A stretch of DNA of 64,000 nt, from NCBI RefSeq assembly GCF_021044685.1, contig NZ_CP088014.1, positions 6,744,001-6,808,000 of the forward strand. The letters run 5' to 3'. Under the pieces are notes generated by a model, which did no database searches, was not told the DNA's origin, and saw only the letters and a program-made list of their open reading frames with translations. Below, piece after piece: positions 57,058-64,000 of this stretch. The DNA is from Bradyrhizobium daqingense. GTDB taxonomy: Bacteria > Pseudomonadota > Alphaproteobacteria > Rhizobiales > Xanthobacteraceae. The translations under genes and the position numbers were made by a program. How positions within the stretch are numbered: position 1 is the first letter of the stretch; every line of letters begins with the position of its first letter.

Positions 57058-58431
57058 TCAGTCATTCCACTGGAGCAGCGGCGTTCCATACGCCCTCCTC
57101 CAGACCGACAGGAAACGCGGAAACCAGGAATGTGCCACCGCGCCCTTGTACGCCCAGGTGCGGTATTTCAGGCCCTGCTCCGAGATCAGCTCCTGATAGC
57201 CGCCGTGAACTTCGGTCGCCGTGCGAATGTCCTTCAGTATTCCCTGCGCGCAGGCCCGGTAGGTATCGCTCCCCGAGGCTTCGTCATAGTCCAGCATGCG
57301 ATCCGCGAACTCGACGTTGAACGTCGGCCATGAGGAGCGCCCCTGATAGGCGGGCGCTGCAATCTTGTGGATCATCTTGGTCCGAGGATTATCCGCCGAC
57401 ACCAGGAAGTGGAACGTGCTGGGAATGCGAAACCGCGGCTCGGCGATGACCAGATCCGTGGTCGCAGCGAACAGCGCCCGTTCGCTCGCCTCGTTCATAT
57501 CCCAAAATCCGCGATGCACGCTGACGAAATCCAGCGCGACCGAGGATGCCGGCGTGCCCGCCCGACCATCCAGGGAATGCCTGATATAGCCGTCCTTGCC
57601 GAACAGGCGGAGCAGGTCCTGCTTGTACTGCGCGAGGTCGCGCCCAAGCAGCCGCTTCAGCTCGATCTCCTCGACGACTCCGAGCTGCACGCCCCAGACG
57701 AACGTCGTGTAGACGCAGGCATTGGTGACGAAACGCCTGCGCTCGGCGCGAGTGTCCGTTGCCGCAGAGCGCGGGCCACGAGCGTCGCACAGCAGATATC
57801 TGGTGCCGCCGTCGTCGAACGGCTCCAGCTCGCTCGCGAGCTGGAGAATCGCCCGCTTCAGGTCATCGCCGTATTCGGCGAGCAGCAGGCGGCCGGCATG
57901 CGCGCATTGCGACATCGCCAGATAGGACGACGCCCTCTCCTCGACGGAGATCATCTGCCGGAGACCGGCGAGAATGCCGAGCAGCGTGTCCGAGGGCCGC
58001 GAGAAATAGTTCACGCCGAGATACCGGCCGCGTCCCGCCGGCACGATGGTCGTGGTGACGACATTGGCGCGGACCGCCTCGAGCAGCAGGCGCACGCTCT
58101 TCTCGAGCAGCCGCACCCGCCGCACCGCGTCCTGCGAGTCCATGATGGTCTCGGGATCGAGCACGTCGGGATAGAACCAGGCGAAGTCGCGCGGATAATA
58201 GGCGGAGGCGTGGGGCGCGCCGGTGACGAGGAAAGCCTCGGTCACGGAAAAGGCGCTGTCCATCGAGTGCCGGTAGAGGTCCTCGATGGCCGACAGCGAA
58301 TGATGCGACTTTCTCAGGAATCGATCACCGAGAAAATTGACCGCCTGTAGCGCGTTGGCGACGAGGGACGCGGCCGCACCCCGATAGAACCGGTTTCCGC
58401 GATGTGATGGAAAAGAAATGTCGCTGTTCAT
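57058..58431 (-). CDS. Uncharacterised protein, possible six-hairpin glycosidase-like fold
   Basis: A 457-residue soluble protein with no signal peptide. Aromatic-rich blocks PRDFAWFYPDVLDPETI (near 82-98), VNYFSRPSDTL (near 147-157), SVHRGFWDMNEASERALF and a C-terminal HGGYQELISEQGLKYRTWAY recall the alternating inner-helix pattern of (alpha/alpha)6-barrel glycoside hydrolases. The two catalytic acids cannot be assigned, so the enzyme class is a guess. It is convergent with the formamidase and 65 bases downstream of the amidohydrolase gene in the same direction, so it may be cotranscribed with the latter. Confidence 0.6.
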   Translation of the reverse strand: MNSDISFPSHRGNRFYRGAAASLVANALQAVNFLGDRFLRKSHHSLSAIEDLYRHSMDSAFSVTEAFLVTGAPHASAYYPRDFAWFYPDVLDPETIMDSQDAVRRVRLLEKSVRLLLEAVRANVVTTTIVPAGRGRYLGVNYFSRPSDTLLGILAGLRQMISVEERASSYLAMSQCAHAGRLLLAEYGDDLKRAILQLASELEPFDDGGTRYLLCDARGPRSAATDTRAERRRFVTNACVYTTFVWGVQLGVVEEIELKRLLGRDLAQYKQDLLRLFGKDGYIRHSLDGRAGTPASSVALDFVSVHRGFWDMNEASERALFAATTDLVIAEPRFRIPSTFHFLVSADNPRTKMIHKIAAPAYQGRSSWPTFNVEFADRMLDYDEASGSDTYRACAQGILKDIRTATEVHGGYQELISEQGLKYRTWAYKGAVAHSWFPRFLSVWRRAYGTPLLQWND

Positions 58432-58496
58432 GGATGTCGGTCGGCCGTGGTCTCGATGATGGCAGTCACCATTCTAATGGTGTCTGATTCGTATCT

Positions 58497-59780
58497 CTAT
58501 CCGGTGACTTGCGGGCTCGAATTGCCTTCCCGTGGCCTGAAATTCTCGACCACTCGCAGTAACACCCGCGCGCCCGCGTCGGCATCGGCGAGCTCGACAT
58601 GCTCGTCGGGATGATGGCTGACGCCGCCACGGCAGCGGACGAAGATCATGCCGACATCGGCAATGTCGATCATCGCCATGCCGTCGTGCCCTGCCCCGCT
58701 CGGCAGTTCGAATGCGGCGAAGCCTTCGGCGGCGATCGCCTGCGCGAACTGATCCTTCAGCCAGGTCGCGCAAGGCGCCGTGCGGTTCTCGTGGGTGACG
58801 TCGAGCTGGAGCATCAGTTGCCGGCGCCCGGCGATCGCCTCGATCTGGCGGACGATTTCGGCGACCGCGCGCTTGCGATGCATGTCGGTCGGCGCGCGCA
58901 TATCGATGGTGAACGACACCTCGCCCGGAATGACGTTGGTCGCGCCGGGCGTGGCGTGGATATATCCGACGGTGCCGACCAATCCGTTCGCGTCCGCGCG
59001 ACAGAATGCTTCGATCGCGCCGATGCATTCGGCAGCCCCGGTGAGCGCGTCGTGGCGAAGTGCCATCGGCACCGTGCCGGCATGCCCGGCCATGCCGGTC
59101 AGCCGCGCGGCAAGCCGTGTCGCGCCGGCGATCGCGGTGACCACGCCGACCGGCAGGTTCTGCGCTTCAAGCACCGGCCCCTGCTCGATGTGCAGCTCGA
59201 GATAGGCGAGCAGCTCGCGCCGCGTCCGCGCGGCTGCGCCGATATGATCGGGGTCGAGACCGAACGCAATGAGCGCATCACGCATCGACACGCCGTCGCG
59301 ATCGCGCGTGTTCAGAACGCTCTCGTCGAATGTGCCGGCCACCGCACGGCTGCCGAGGAGCGTCGAGGCGAAACGCACCCCCTCTTCGTCGGCAAAGCCC
59401 ACGACCTCGATCGCGAAGGGCAAGCGCTTGCCGCGGCGGTTGAGGTCCGCGACGCAGGCGATCGCCGTGATCACGCCGAGCGGCCCGTCCCATTTGCCGG
59501 CGTCGCGCACGGTGTCGTAATGCGAGCCGAGCATCACGCAGGGCGCACCTGGCTGCTCGCCTTCATAGCGGCCGCAGACATTGCCGATCGCATCCAGATG
59601 CGCACTCATGCCGGCCTCGCGCATCCAGCTCAGGATGAGGTCCGCAGCCTTGCGCAGCTCCTTGCTGAGATAGACGCGGGTGAGCTTGCCGGCCCCTTCC
59701 GAGATCGCGCTGAGTTCGTCGATGCGGCTCACGATCTGTTCGCCGAACGATGTCCTCTGAGCAGCGTTACCAGCGTCCAT
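58497..59780 (-). CDS. Zn-dependent allantoate amidohydrolase / N-carbamoyl-L-amino acid hydrolase (M20 family)
   Basis: A 427-residue M20-type amidohydrolase. Metal ligands: His in GSHYDTV (near residue 77), Asp in KWDGPLGV (near 88), Glu-Glu in FADEEGVRF (near 123-124), His in LELHIEQGP (near 190), and the final His in GVSHHPDEHVE near the C-terminus. Lid domain motif GHAGTVPM present. The family hydrolyses allantoate or N-carbamoyl amino acids, releasing ammonia and CO2. It is divergent from a nucleoside/purine-type importer, which favours ureide use. Start at 59780 chosen where the conserved region begins. Confidence 0.87.
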   Translation of the reverse strand: MDAGNAAQRTSFGEQIVSRIDELSAISEGAGKLTRVYLSKELRKAADLILSWMREAGMSAHLDAIGNVCGRYEGEQPGAPCVMLGSHYDTVRDAGKWDGPLGVITAIACVADLNRRGKRLPFAIEVVGFADEEGVRFASTLLGSRAVAGTFDESVLNTRDRDGVSMRDALIAFGLDPDHIGAAARTRRELLAYLELHIEQGPVLEAQNLPVGVVTAIAGATRLAARLTGMAGHAGTVPMALRHDALTGAAECIGAIEAFCRADANGLVGTVGYIHATPGATNVIPGEVSFTIDMRAPTDMHRKRAVAEIVRQIEAIAGRRQLMLQLDVTHENRTAPCATWLKDQFAQAIAAEGFAAFELPSGAGHDGMAMIDIADVGMIFVRCRGGVSHHPDEHVELADADAGARVLLRVVENFRPREGNSSPQVTG

Positions 59781-59946
59781 CTCGGCGGGCTTCCCATCTC
59801 GCGGGACGACGGCGGTCCCGATGACAATCGATACAAGTTCGGTACCAGCGAAAATCGCATCCGGCGCCGTCTCGATCCACGCGTGGTTAGCATGAATGCG
59901 CGCGAGCGGCCGACAGTCCCAACCCGCCGTGCACACACGCGAAACA

Positions 59947-59962
59947 GTTAAGAGTGCTTAAC
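59947..59962. promoter_or_regulatory. Perfect inverted repeat upstream of the importer operon
   Basis: GTTAAG and CTTAAC arms around AGTG, about 127-142 bases upstream of the sigma-54 promoter. This is the usual distance for an enhancer-binding activator site, but the sequence is not the NtrC consensus. Confidence 0.4.
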
Positions 59963-60088
59963 TCCATTGCATACAACGGGGAATAACTGCCCACAAATTA
60001 AGCTGTCGCCTTGCTGATGAGGATTCGGGCAACACTCAAAACAAAACAATATCAAATATTTAACATCTGACGAGCACTCCGTGGCCTG

Positions 60089-60104
60089 TGGCACGAAGCT
60101 TGCG
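60089..60104 (+). promoter_or_regulatory. Sigma-54 promoter of the importer operon
   Basis: TGGCACGAAGCTTGCG has the -24 GG and -12 GC dinucleotides exactly 10 bases apart and matches the consensus TGGCACG-N4-TTGC completely. The transcript would start near 60115 and leave a leader of about 65 bases before the ATG at 60181. Sigma-54 with NtrC is the usual control for nitrogen scavenging. Confidence 0.85.
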
Positions 60105-60180
60105 ACACTTCCCCCCAGGCTCCGTCAGACCGGCGGTAGCCGCGAGATCAAGGCGGGCATCCGCCCAAGGGGAGCAAGCA

Positions 60181-61293
60181 ATGGATTTTGGCAGGATTTC
60201 ACGACGTCATTTGTTGCAAGGCGGTGCGGCCCTGACCCTCGGCGCTGCCGCCGGCCTCCGCCCCGCTTTCGCGGCTGAGACGACCATCGGCTTCATCTAT
60301 GTCGGCTCGCGCGACGACTACGGCTACAACCAGGCCCATGCGCAGGGCGCTGCCGCCCTGAAAAAGATTCCCGGGCTCAAGGTCGTCGAGGAAGAGAAGG
60401 TGCCGGAGACCGATGCGGTCGAGAAGACCATCGAGTCCATGATCAATCTCGACGGTGCGACCCTGCTCTTCCCGACCTCGTTCGGCTACTACAATCCGCA
60501 TGTCACCAAGATGGCCACCAAATACCCGAAGCTGCGCTTCGAGCACTGCGGCGGCCTCTGGAGCGACAAGGATCCGAAGAACGCCGGCAGCTATTTCGGC
60601 TACATCGACGAGGCTCAATACATCTCCGGCATCGTCGCCGGCTATACCTCGAAGAGCGGCAAGCTCGGCTTCGTTGCGGCAAAGCCGATCCCGCAGGTGC
60701 TGCGCAACATCAACGCCTTCACCCTTGGCGCCAGGCTCGCCAATCCCAAGGCCACGACGCAGGTCATCTTCACCGGCGACTGGTCGATGCCGGTCAAGGA
60801 GGCCGAGGCCACCAACAGCCTGATCGACCAGGGCGTCGACGTGCTCACCTGCCATGTCGACGGCCCCAAGACCATGGTCGAGAACGCCGCGCGCCGCGGC
60901 GCCTTCGTCTGTGGCTACCACACCAACCAGTCACCGCTCGCGCCGAAGGCCTATCTCACCGGCGCGGAGTGGAATTGGGAAGCGCTGTATCCGAAATTCG
61001 TGAAGATGATCGCTGGCGGCGAGAGCATTCCGAACTTCTACCGCGGCGGCCTCAAGGAGGAGATCGTCAAGACCTCGCCGTATGGTGAAGCTGTTTCCGC
61101 CGAAGCACGCAAGCACGCCGACGAGGTGAAGGCCAAATTCCTTTCGGCCGAGGGCTACGCCATCTTCAAGGGCGGGCTGGTCGACAACAAGGGCAAGACG
61201 GTGATCCCCGCCGGCACCGATCGGGGCCAGAAGGATCCCGAGCTGGAAAAGATGGACTACCTCGTCGAAGGCGTGCTCGGAGCGACTTCGTGA
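60181..61293 (+). CDS. BMP-family ABC transporter substrate-binding protein
   Basis: A 370-residue exported lipoprotein-like binding protein of the BMP/PnrA family. The N-terminus has a twin-arginine-type signal (SRRHLLQGGAALTLGAAAGL, residues 7-26, cleaved after AFA). The mature part shows TIGFIYVGSRDDYGYNQAHAQG, INLDGATLLFPTSFGYY and TGDWSMPVKEAEA. Relatives bind nucleosides, purines or similar nitrogen compounds. It is first in the importer operon behind a sigma-54 promoter, and the permease gene overlaps its stop. Confidence 0.9.
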   Translation: MDFGRISRRHLLQGGAALTLGAAAGLRPAFAAETTIGFIYVGSRDDYGYNQAHAQGAAALKKIPGLKVVEEEKVPETDAVEKTIESMINLDGATLLFPTSFGYYNPHVTKMATKYPKLRFEHCGGLWSDKDPKNAGSYFGYIDEAQYISGIVAGYTSKSGKLGFVAAKPIPQVLRNINAFTLGARLANPKATTQVIFTGDWSMPVKEAEATNSLIDQGVDVLTCHVDGPKTMVENAARRGAFVCGYHTNQSPLAPKAYLTGAEWNWEALYPKFVKMIAGGESIPNFYRGGLKEEIVKTSPYGEAVSAEARKHADEVKAKFLSAEGYAIFKGGLVDNKGKTVIPAGTDRGQKDPELEKMDYLVEGVLGATS

Positions 61294-62387
61294 CGACCGA
61301 AGCTGCGGATTCCCCTGGTGCGGCCGGAGCGATTTCCCCGGCCGCCGATCCCGGCTTTCTCCAGCGCCACGGCGCGACGATCGAGTACATCCTCATCCCG
61401 GCCGCGGCGCTCGTCGGCGCGCTCGTGGTCTTCGGCATCTTCGTGGCGATGTCCGGCAAGAATCCGTTCGATCTCTATTTCTACATGTACTACGGCGCGT
61501 TCGGCACCTGGTTCTCCTGGCAGAACACGCTCACGCGCGCTGCTCCCTTGATCCTAACGGCACTCTGCACCGCGCTGCCCGCGCAGCTCGGCATGGTCAT
61601 CATCGGCGGCGAAGGCGCGCTGCTGCTCGGCGCGCTGACAGCGACCAGCGCGGCGCTTGCGCTTCAGAGCATGCCGCCGCTCGTCGTGCAGATCGCCATG
61701 GTCTGCGCCGGCGTGGCCGGTGGCGGCTTGTGGATCATGCTATCGGGCGGCCTGCGACAGTATCGCGGCGTTAACGAAACGATTTCGAGCCTGCTGCTCG
61801 TCTACATCGCGCTCGCGATCCTCAATCATCTCGTCGAAGGCGCAATGCGCGATCCCGCCAGCCTCAATAAACCATCGACGCGCGAGATCGGCGCCGCCAA
61901 CATGATCGGCACCATTCCCGGCACCGACGTGCATTGGGGCCTGGTGTTCGGGCTGGTCGCCGCGATCGCCGCCTATATCCTGATCTATCACACCGTGTTC
62001 GGCTTCGCCGCGCGCGTCGCCGGCGGCAACATACGCGCCGCGAAGATCGTCGGCCTCGGCGTCAACAAGCTGATCCTGACCATCTGCTTCCTCGCCGGCG
62101 GCGCCGCCGGCCTTGCCGGCATGATCCAGGTCGCCGCCGTGCAAGGGCGCACTAATGCCAATCTCGCGGCGGGTTACGGCTTCACCGGCATTCTCGTCGC
62201 CTTCCTCGCCCGGCAGAATCCGCTTGCGATCATTCCGGTCGCGATCCTGCTCGGCGGCATCAGCGCCAGCGGCGGCCTGCTGCAACGCCGCCTGGGGCTG
62301 CCCGACGCATCCGTGCTGGTGCTCCAGGGCATCATCTTCGTCTTCGTGCTGGCCAGCGATGCGCTTTACGGCCGCATCGGATCCTGA
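61290..62387 (+). CDS. ABC transporter permease (BMP/nucleoside type), subunit 1
   Basis: A 365-residue membrane protein with about ten hydrophobic helices and the branched-chain/nucleoside permease pattern (YYGAFGTWFSWQNTLTRAAPLILTALC, GGEGALLLGAL, NETISSLLLVYIALAI, then ARVAGGNIRAAKIVGLGVNK). GTG start overlapping the binding-protein stop by 4 bases. It pairs with the next permease. Substrate as for the binding protein, probably a purine or ureide. Confidence 0.9.
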   Translation: MTTEAADSPGAAGAISPAADPGFLQRHGATIEYILIPAAALVGALVVFGIFVAMSGKNPFDLYFYMYYGAFGTWFSWQNTLTRAAPLILTALCTALPAQLGMVIIGGEGALLLGALTATSAALALQSMPPLVVQIAMVCAGVAGGGLWIMLSGGLRQYRGVNETISSLLLVYIALAILNHLVEGAMRDPASLNKPSTREIGAANMIGTIPGTDVHWGLVFGLVAAIAAYILIYHTVFGFAARVAGGNIRAAKIVGLGVNKLILTICFLAGGAAGLAGMIQVAAVQGRTNANLAAGYGFTGILVAFLARQNPLAIIPVAILLGGISASGGLLQRRLGLPDASVLVLQGIIFVFVLASDALYGRIGS

Positions 62388-62400
62388 AGGGAAAATCCTG

Positions 62401-63327
62401 ATGGCAGACGGATCGATCGGACTCTGGACCGTCCCGCTGGCCGTGCTCGGCGGCGCCATTCGTGTCTCCACGCCCTTCCTGTTCGTCAGCCTGGGAGAAT
62501 GCATCACCGAGCGTTCCGGCCGCATCAATCTCGGCCTCGAAGGCACGCTGGTGATGGGCGCGATGAGCGCCTACGGCATCTCCTATCTCTCGGGATCACC
62601 GTGGCTAGGCGTGCTCGCCGCCGGCATCACCGGCGCGCTGCTGGGCGCGCTCCACGCCGGCATCTGCTCGTTGCCGCGCGTCAACGACGTCGCAGTCGGC
62701 ATCGCCTTGATGCTGTTCGGCACCGGCCTTGCCTTCTACCTCGGCAAGCCGTTGATCGAACCCACCGCGGCGCGCCTGCCCGCGATCGATTTCGGCTGGT
62801 GGAGTGACGTTCCGCAAGTGCGCGCCGCACTGCGCATCAACGTCCTGTTCCTGATCGGCGTCGCGCTCGCGCCGATCCTGTATTGGGCCTTCCGCACCAC
62901 GCGCTGGGGCCTCTTGATCCGCACGGCCGGCGAGAGTGCGGACGCCGCGCGCGCGATGGGCCATTCGGTGCTGCTGATCCGGCTGCGCGCGACCATGGTC
63001 GGCGGCTTCCTCGCCGGCATCGGCGGCTCGTTCCTGTCGCTGTTCTATCCCGGCAGCTGGAACGAAGGCCTCTCCTCAGGCCAGGGCATCACCGCGGTCG
63101 CGCTCGTGATCTTCGCGCGCTGGGATCCCCTGCTGTGCCTGTGGGCCTCGCTCGCCTTCGGCGGCGCTGCGGCGCTGGGGCCGGCGCTGCAATCGGTCGG
63201 AATCACCTCCGGCTATCACCTCTTCAACGCTGCGCCCTACATCCTGACGCTGGCGATCATGATCATCACCTGCTCGCCGAAACGCACGCTGACCGGAGCC
63301 CCGGCGGAATTGTCGATCACACGCTAG
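62401..63327 (+). CDS. ABC transporter permease (BMP/nucleoside type), subunit 2
   Basis: A 308-residue permease with eight or nine helices (LFVSLGECITERSGRINLGLEG, then GALHAGICSLPRVNDVAVGIALMLFG and IRTAGESADAARAMGHSVLL). ATG at 62401, 13 bases after subunit 1. The long in-frame extension upstream to 62155 overlaps subunit 1 and is not real. The usual double-length ATPase of this transporter type is not between 60181 and 64000, so it must lie beyond the window or be shared. Confidence 0.9.
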   Translation: MADGSIGLWTVPLAVLGGAIRVSTPFLFVSLGECITERSGRINLGLEGTLVMGAMSAYGISYLSGSPWLGVLAAGITGALLGALHAGICSLPRVNDVAVGIALMLFGTGLAFYLGKPLIEPTAARLPAIDFGWWSDVPQVRAALRINVLFLIGVALAPILYWAFRTTRWGLLIRTAGESADAARAMGHSVLLIRLRATMVGGFLAGIGGSFLSLFYPGSWNEGLSSGQGITAVALVIFARWDPLLCLWASLAFGGAAALGPALQSVGITSGYHLFNAAPYILTLAIMIITCSPKRTLTGAPAELSITR

Positions 63328-63338
63328 AGAGCAACATC

Positions 63339-64000
63339 ATGCCCGAGCGCTACATCAAGTCCGAGCCCTATGCCTGGCCCTATAACGGCGACCTCCGTCC
63401 CGAAAACACCGCGCTCGTCATCATCGACATGCAGACCGATTTCTGCGGGGTCGGCGGCTATGTCGACAAGATGGGCTACGACCTCACACTGACGCGGGCA
63501 CCGATCGAGCCGATCAGGAAGCTACTCGATGTGATGCGCAAGCAGGGCTTCCACATCATCCATACCCGTGAAGGCCACCGCCCCGATCTCTCCGATCTTC
63601 CCGCCAACAAGCGCTGGCGCTCGCGCCAGATCGGCGCCGGCATCGGCGATCCCGGTCCCTGTGGCCGCATCCTGGTGCGTGGCGAACCCGGCTGGGACAT
63701 CATCCCGGAACTCGCCCCGCTGCCGGGCGAGCCGATCATCGACAAACCCGGCAAGGGTTCGTTCTGCGCCACCGACCTGGAGCTGATCCTGCGGGTGCGC
63801 GGTATCGACAACATCATCCTCACGGGGATCACCACCGACGTCTGCGTTCACACCACCATGCGCGAGGCCAACGATCGCGGCTTCGAATGCGTGCTGCTGC
63901 ACGATTGCTGCGGTGCGACCGACAAGAGCAACCACGACCATGCGCTGAAGATGATCAAGATGCAGGGTGGCGTGTTCGGCGCGGTCTCGACCTCCGACGC
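63339..64000 (+). CDS. biuH: Cysteine hydrolase, biuret hydrolase (BiuH)-like, cut by the window end
   Basis: The first 220 residues of an isochorismatase-family amidase. The catalytic set is visible: Asp in IDMQTDFCG (near 34), Lys in IIDKPGKGSFCATDLE (near 143), and nucleophile Cys in GITTDVCVHTTMREAND (near 174). Blocks HIIHTREGHRPDLSDLPANK and GAGIGDPGPCGRIL agree with Rhizobium biuret hydrolase more than with ureidoacrylate hydrolase RutB. It releases ammonia from biuret to give allophanate. Located 11 bases after the permease, it is part of the sigma-54-controlled operon. The C-terminus lies outside the window. Confidence 0.82.
   Translation, partial: MPERYIKSEPYAWPYNGDLRPENTALVIIDMQTDFCGVGGYVDKMGYDLTLTRAPIEPIRKLLDVMRKQGFHIIHTREGHRPDLSDLPANKRWRSRQIGAGIGDPGPCGRILVRGEPGWDIIPELAPLPGEPIIDKPGKGSFCATDLELILRVRGIDNIILTGITTDVCVHTTMREANDRGFECVLLHDCCGATDKSNHDHALKMIKMQGGVFGAVSTSD

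Larger units (their letters stand above)
59781..60180. other. Divergent control region of the nitrogen-scavenging locus
   Basis: About 400 bases between the amidohydrolase (minus) and importer (plus) genes. It includes a GTTAAG / CTTAAC inverted repeat, an A/T-rich stretch at 59990-60070 and a sigma-54 promoter at 60089-60104. No gene is seen. Confidence 0.55.

Overview
The window reads as chromosome of a Bradyrhizobium-like alphaproteobacterium (order Hyphomicrobiales). This rests on gene content and composition: high GC with strong codon bias, GcrA-type regulator, phasin, stand-alone LigD ligase, many short proteins of a type I associate with Bradyrhizobium, and several NitT/TauT-type and BMP-type importers. 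No rRNA, tRNA or CRISPR was seen, so the genus is an inference.

Region 1 (0.15-11.5 kb) is an aerobic CoA-dependent aromatic degradation cluster arranged around a divergent promoter. On the minus strand are an SDR, a crotonase, a 783-residue flavin monooxygenase/old-yellow-enzyme fusion of the 2-aminobenzoyl-CoA (or salicylyl-CoA) monooxygenase type, and a PhzS-like flavin monooxygenase. On the plus strand, tightly coupled, are an alpha/beta hydrolase, acyl-CoA dehydrogenase, CoA ligase, octopine-dehydrogenase-like oxidoreductase and 3-hydroxyacyl-CoA dehydrogenase. Three related A/T-rich palindromes (3.84, 5.59, 5.67 kb) look like sites for one MarR-type regulator that is not in the window.

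Region 2 (11.5-21.3 kb) holds a minus-strand operon of periplasmic binding protein, IlvD/Edd dehydratase, ABC ATPase, two permeases and a NicX-like 2,5-dihydroxypyridine dioxygenase. It suggests import and ring cleavage of a hydroxylated N-heteroaromatic or similar acid. Next come a beta-hydroxyacid dehydrogenase and a two-component flavin monooxygenase with its reductase, then the remnant of a CaiB/BaiF CoA-transferase.

Region 3 (21.5-35.7 kb) is accessory: many small or unknown genes, three copies of an 86-90 bp repeat ending in an identical 26 bp block, a possible B12-based light sensor with a zinc ribbon instead of a DNA-binding domain, a LigD ligase translationally coupled to two small unknown proteins, an SRAP protein, and a run of small exported or stress proteins.

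Region 4 (35.8-49.5 kb) carries an NRAMP-related transporter with altered metal site, an enolase-superfamily enzyme, an RTX-like secreted protein convergent with a 1071-residue LuxR-type protein that has a degenerate receiver and a very long disordered tail, arginase, a phasin, and two gene remnants (EAL domain, cytochrome c).

Region 5 (49.5-64 kb) has a GcrA-like gene divergent from an S24 autocleavable repressor with shared operator-like palindromes, a quinone oxidoreductase, a MoxR/CoxE-like pair, a formamidase, an unknown probable six-hairpin protein, and a nitrogen-scavenging locus: allantoate-amidohydrolase-like enzyme divergent from a BMP-type importer and a biuret-hydrolase-like enzyme (cut by the window end), with an excellent sigma-54 promoter in front of the importer.
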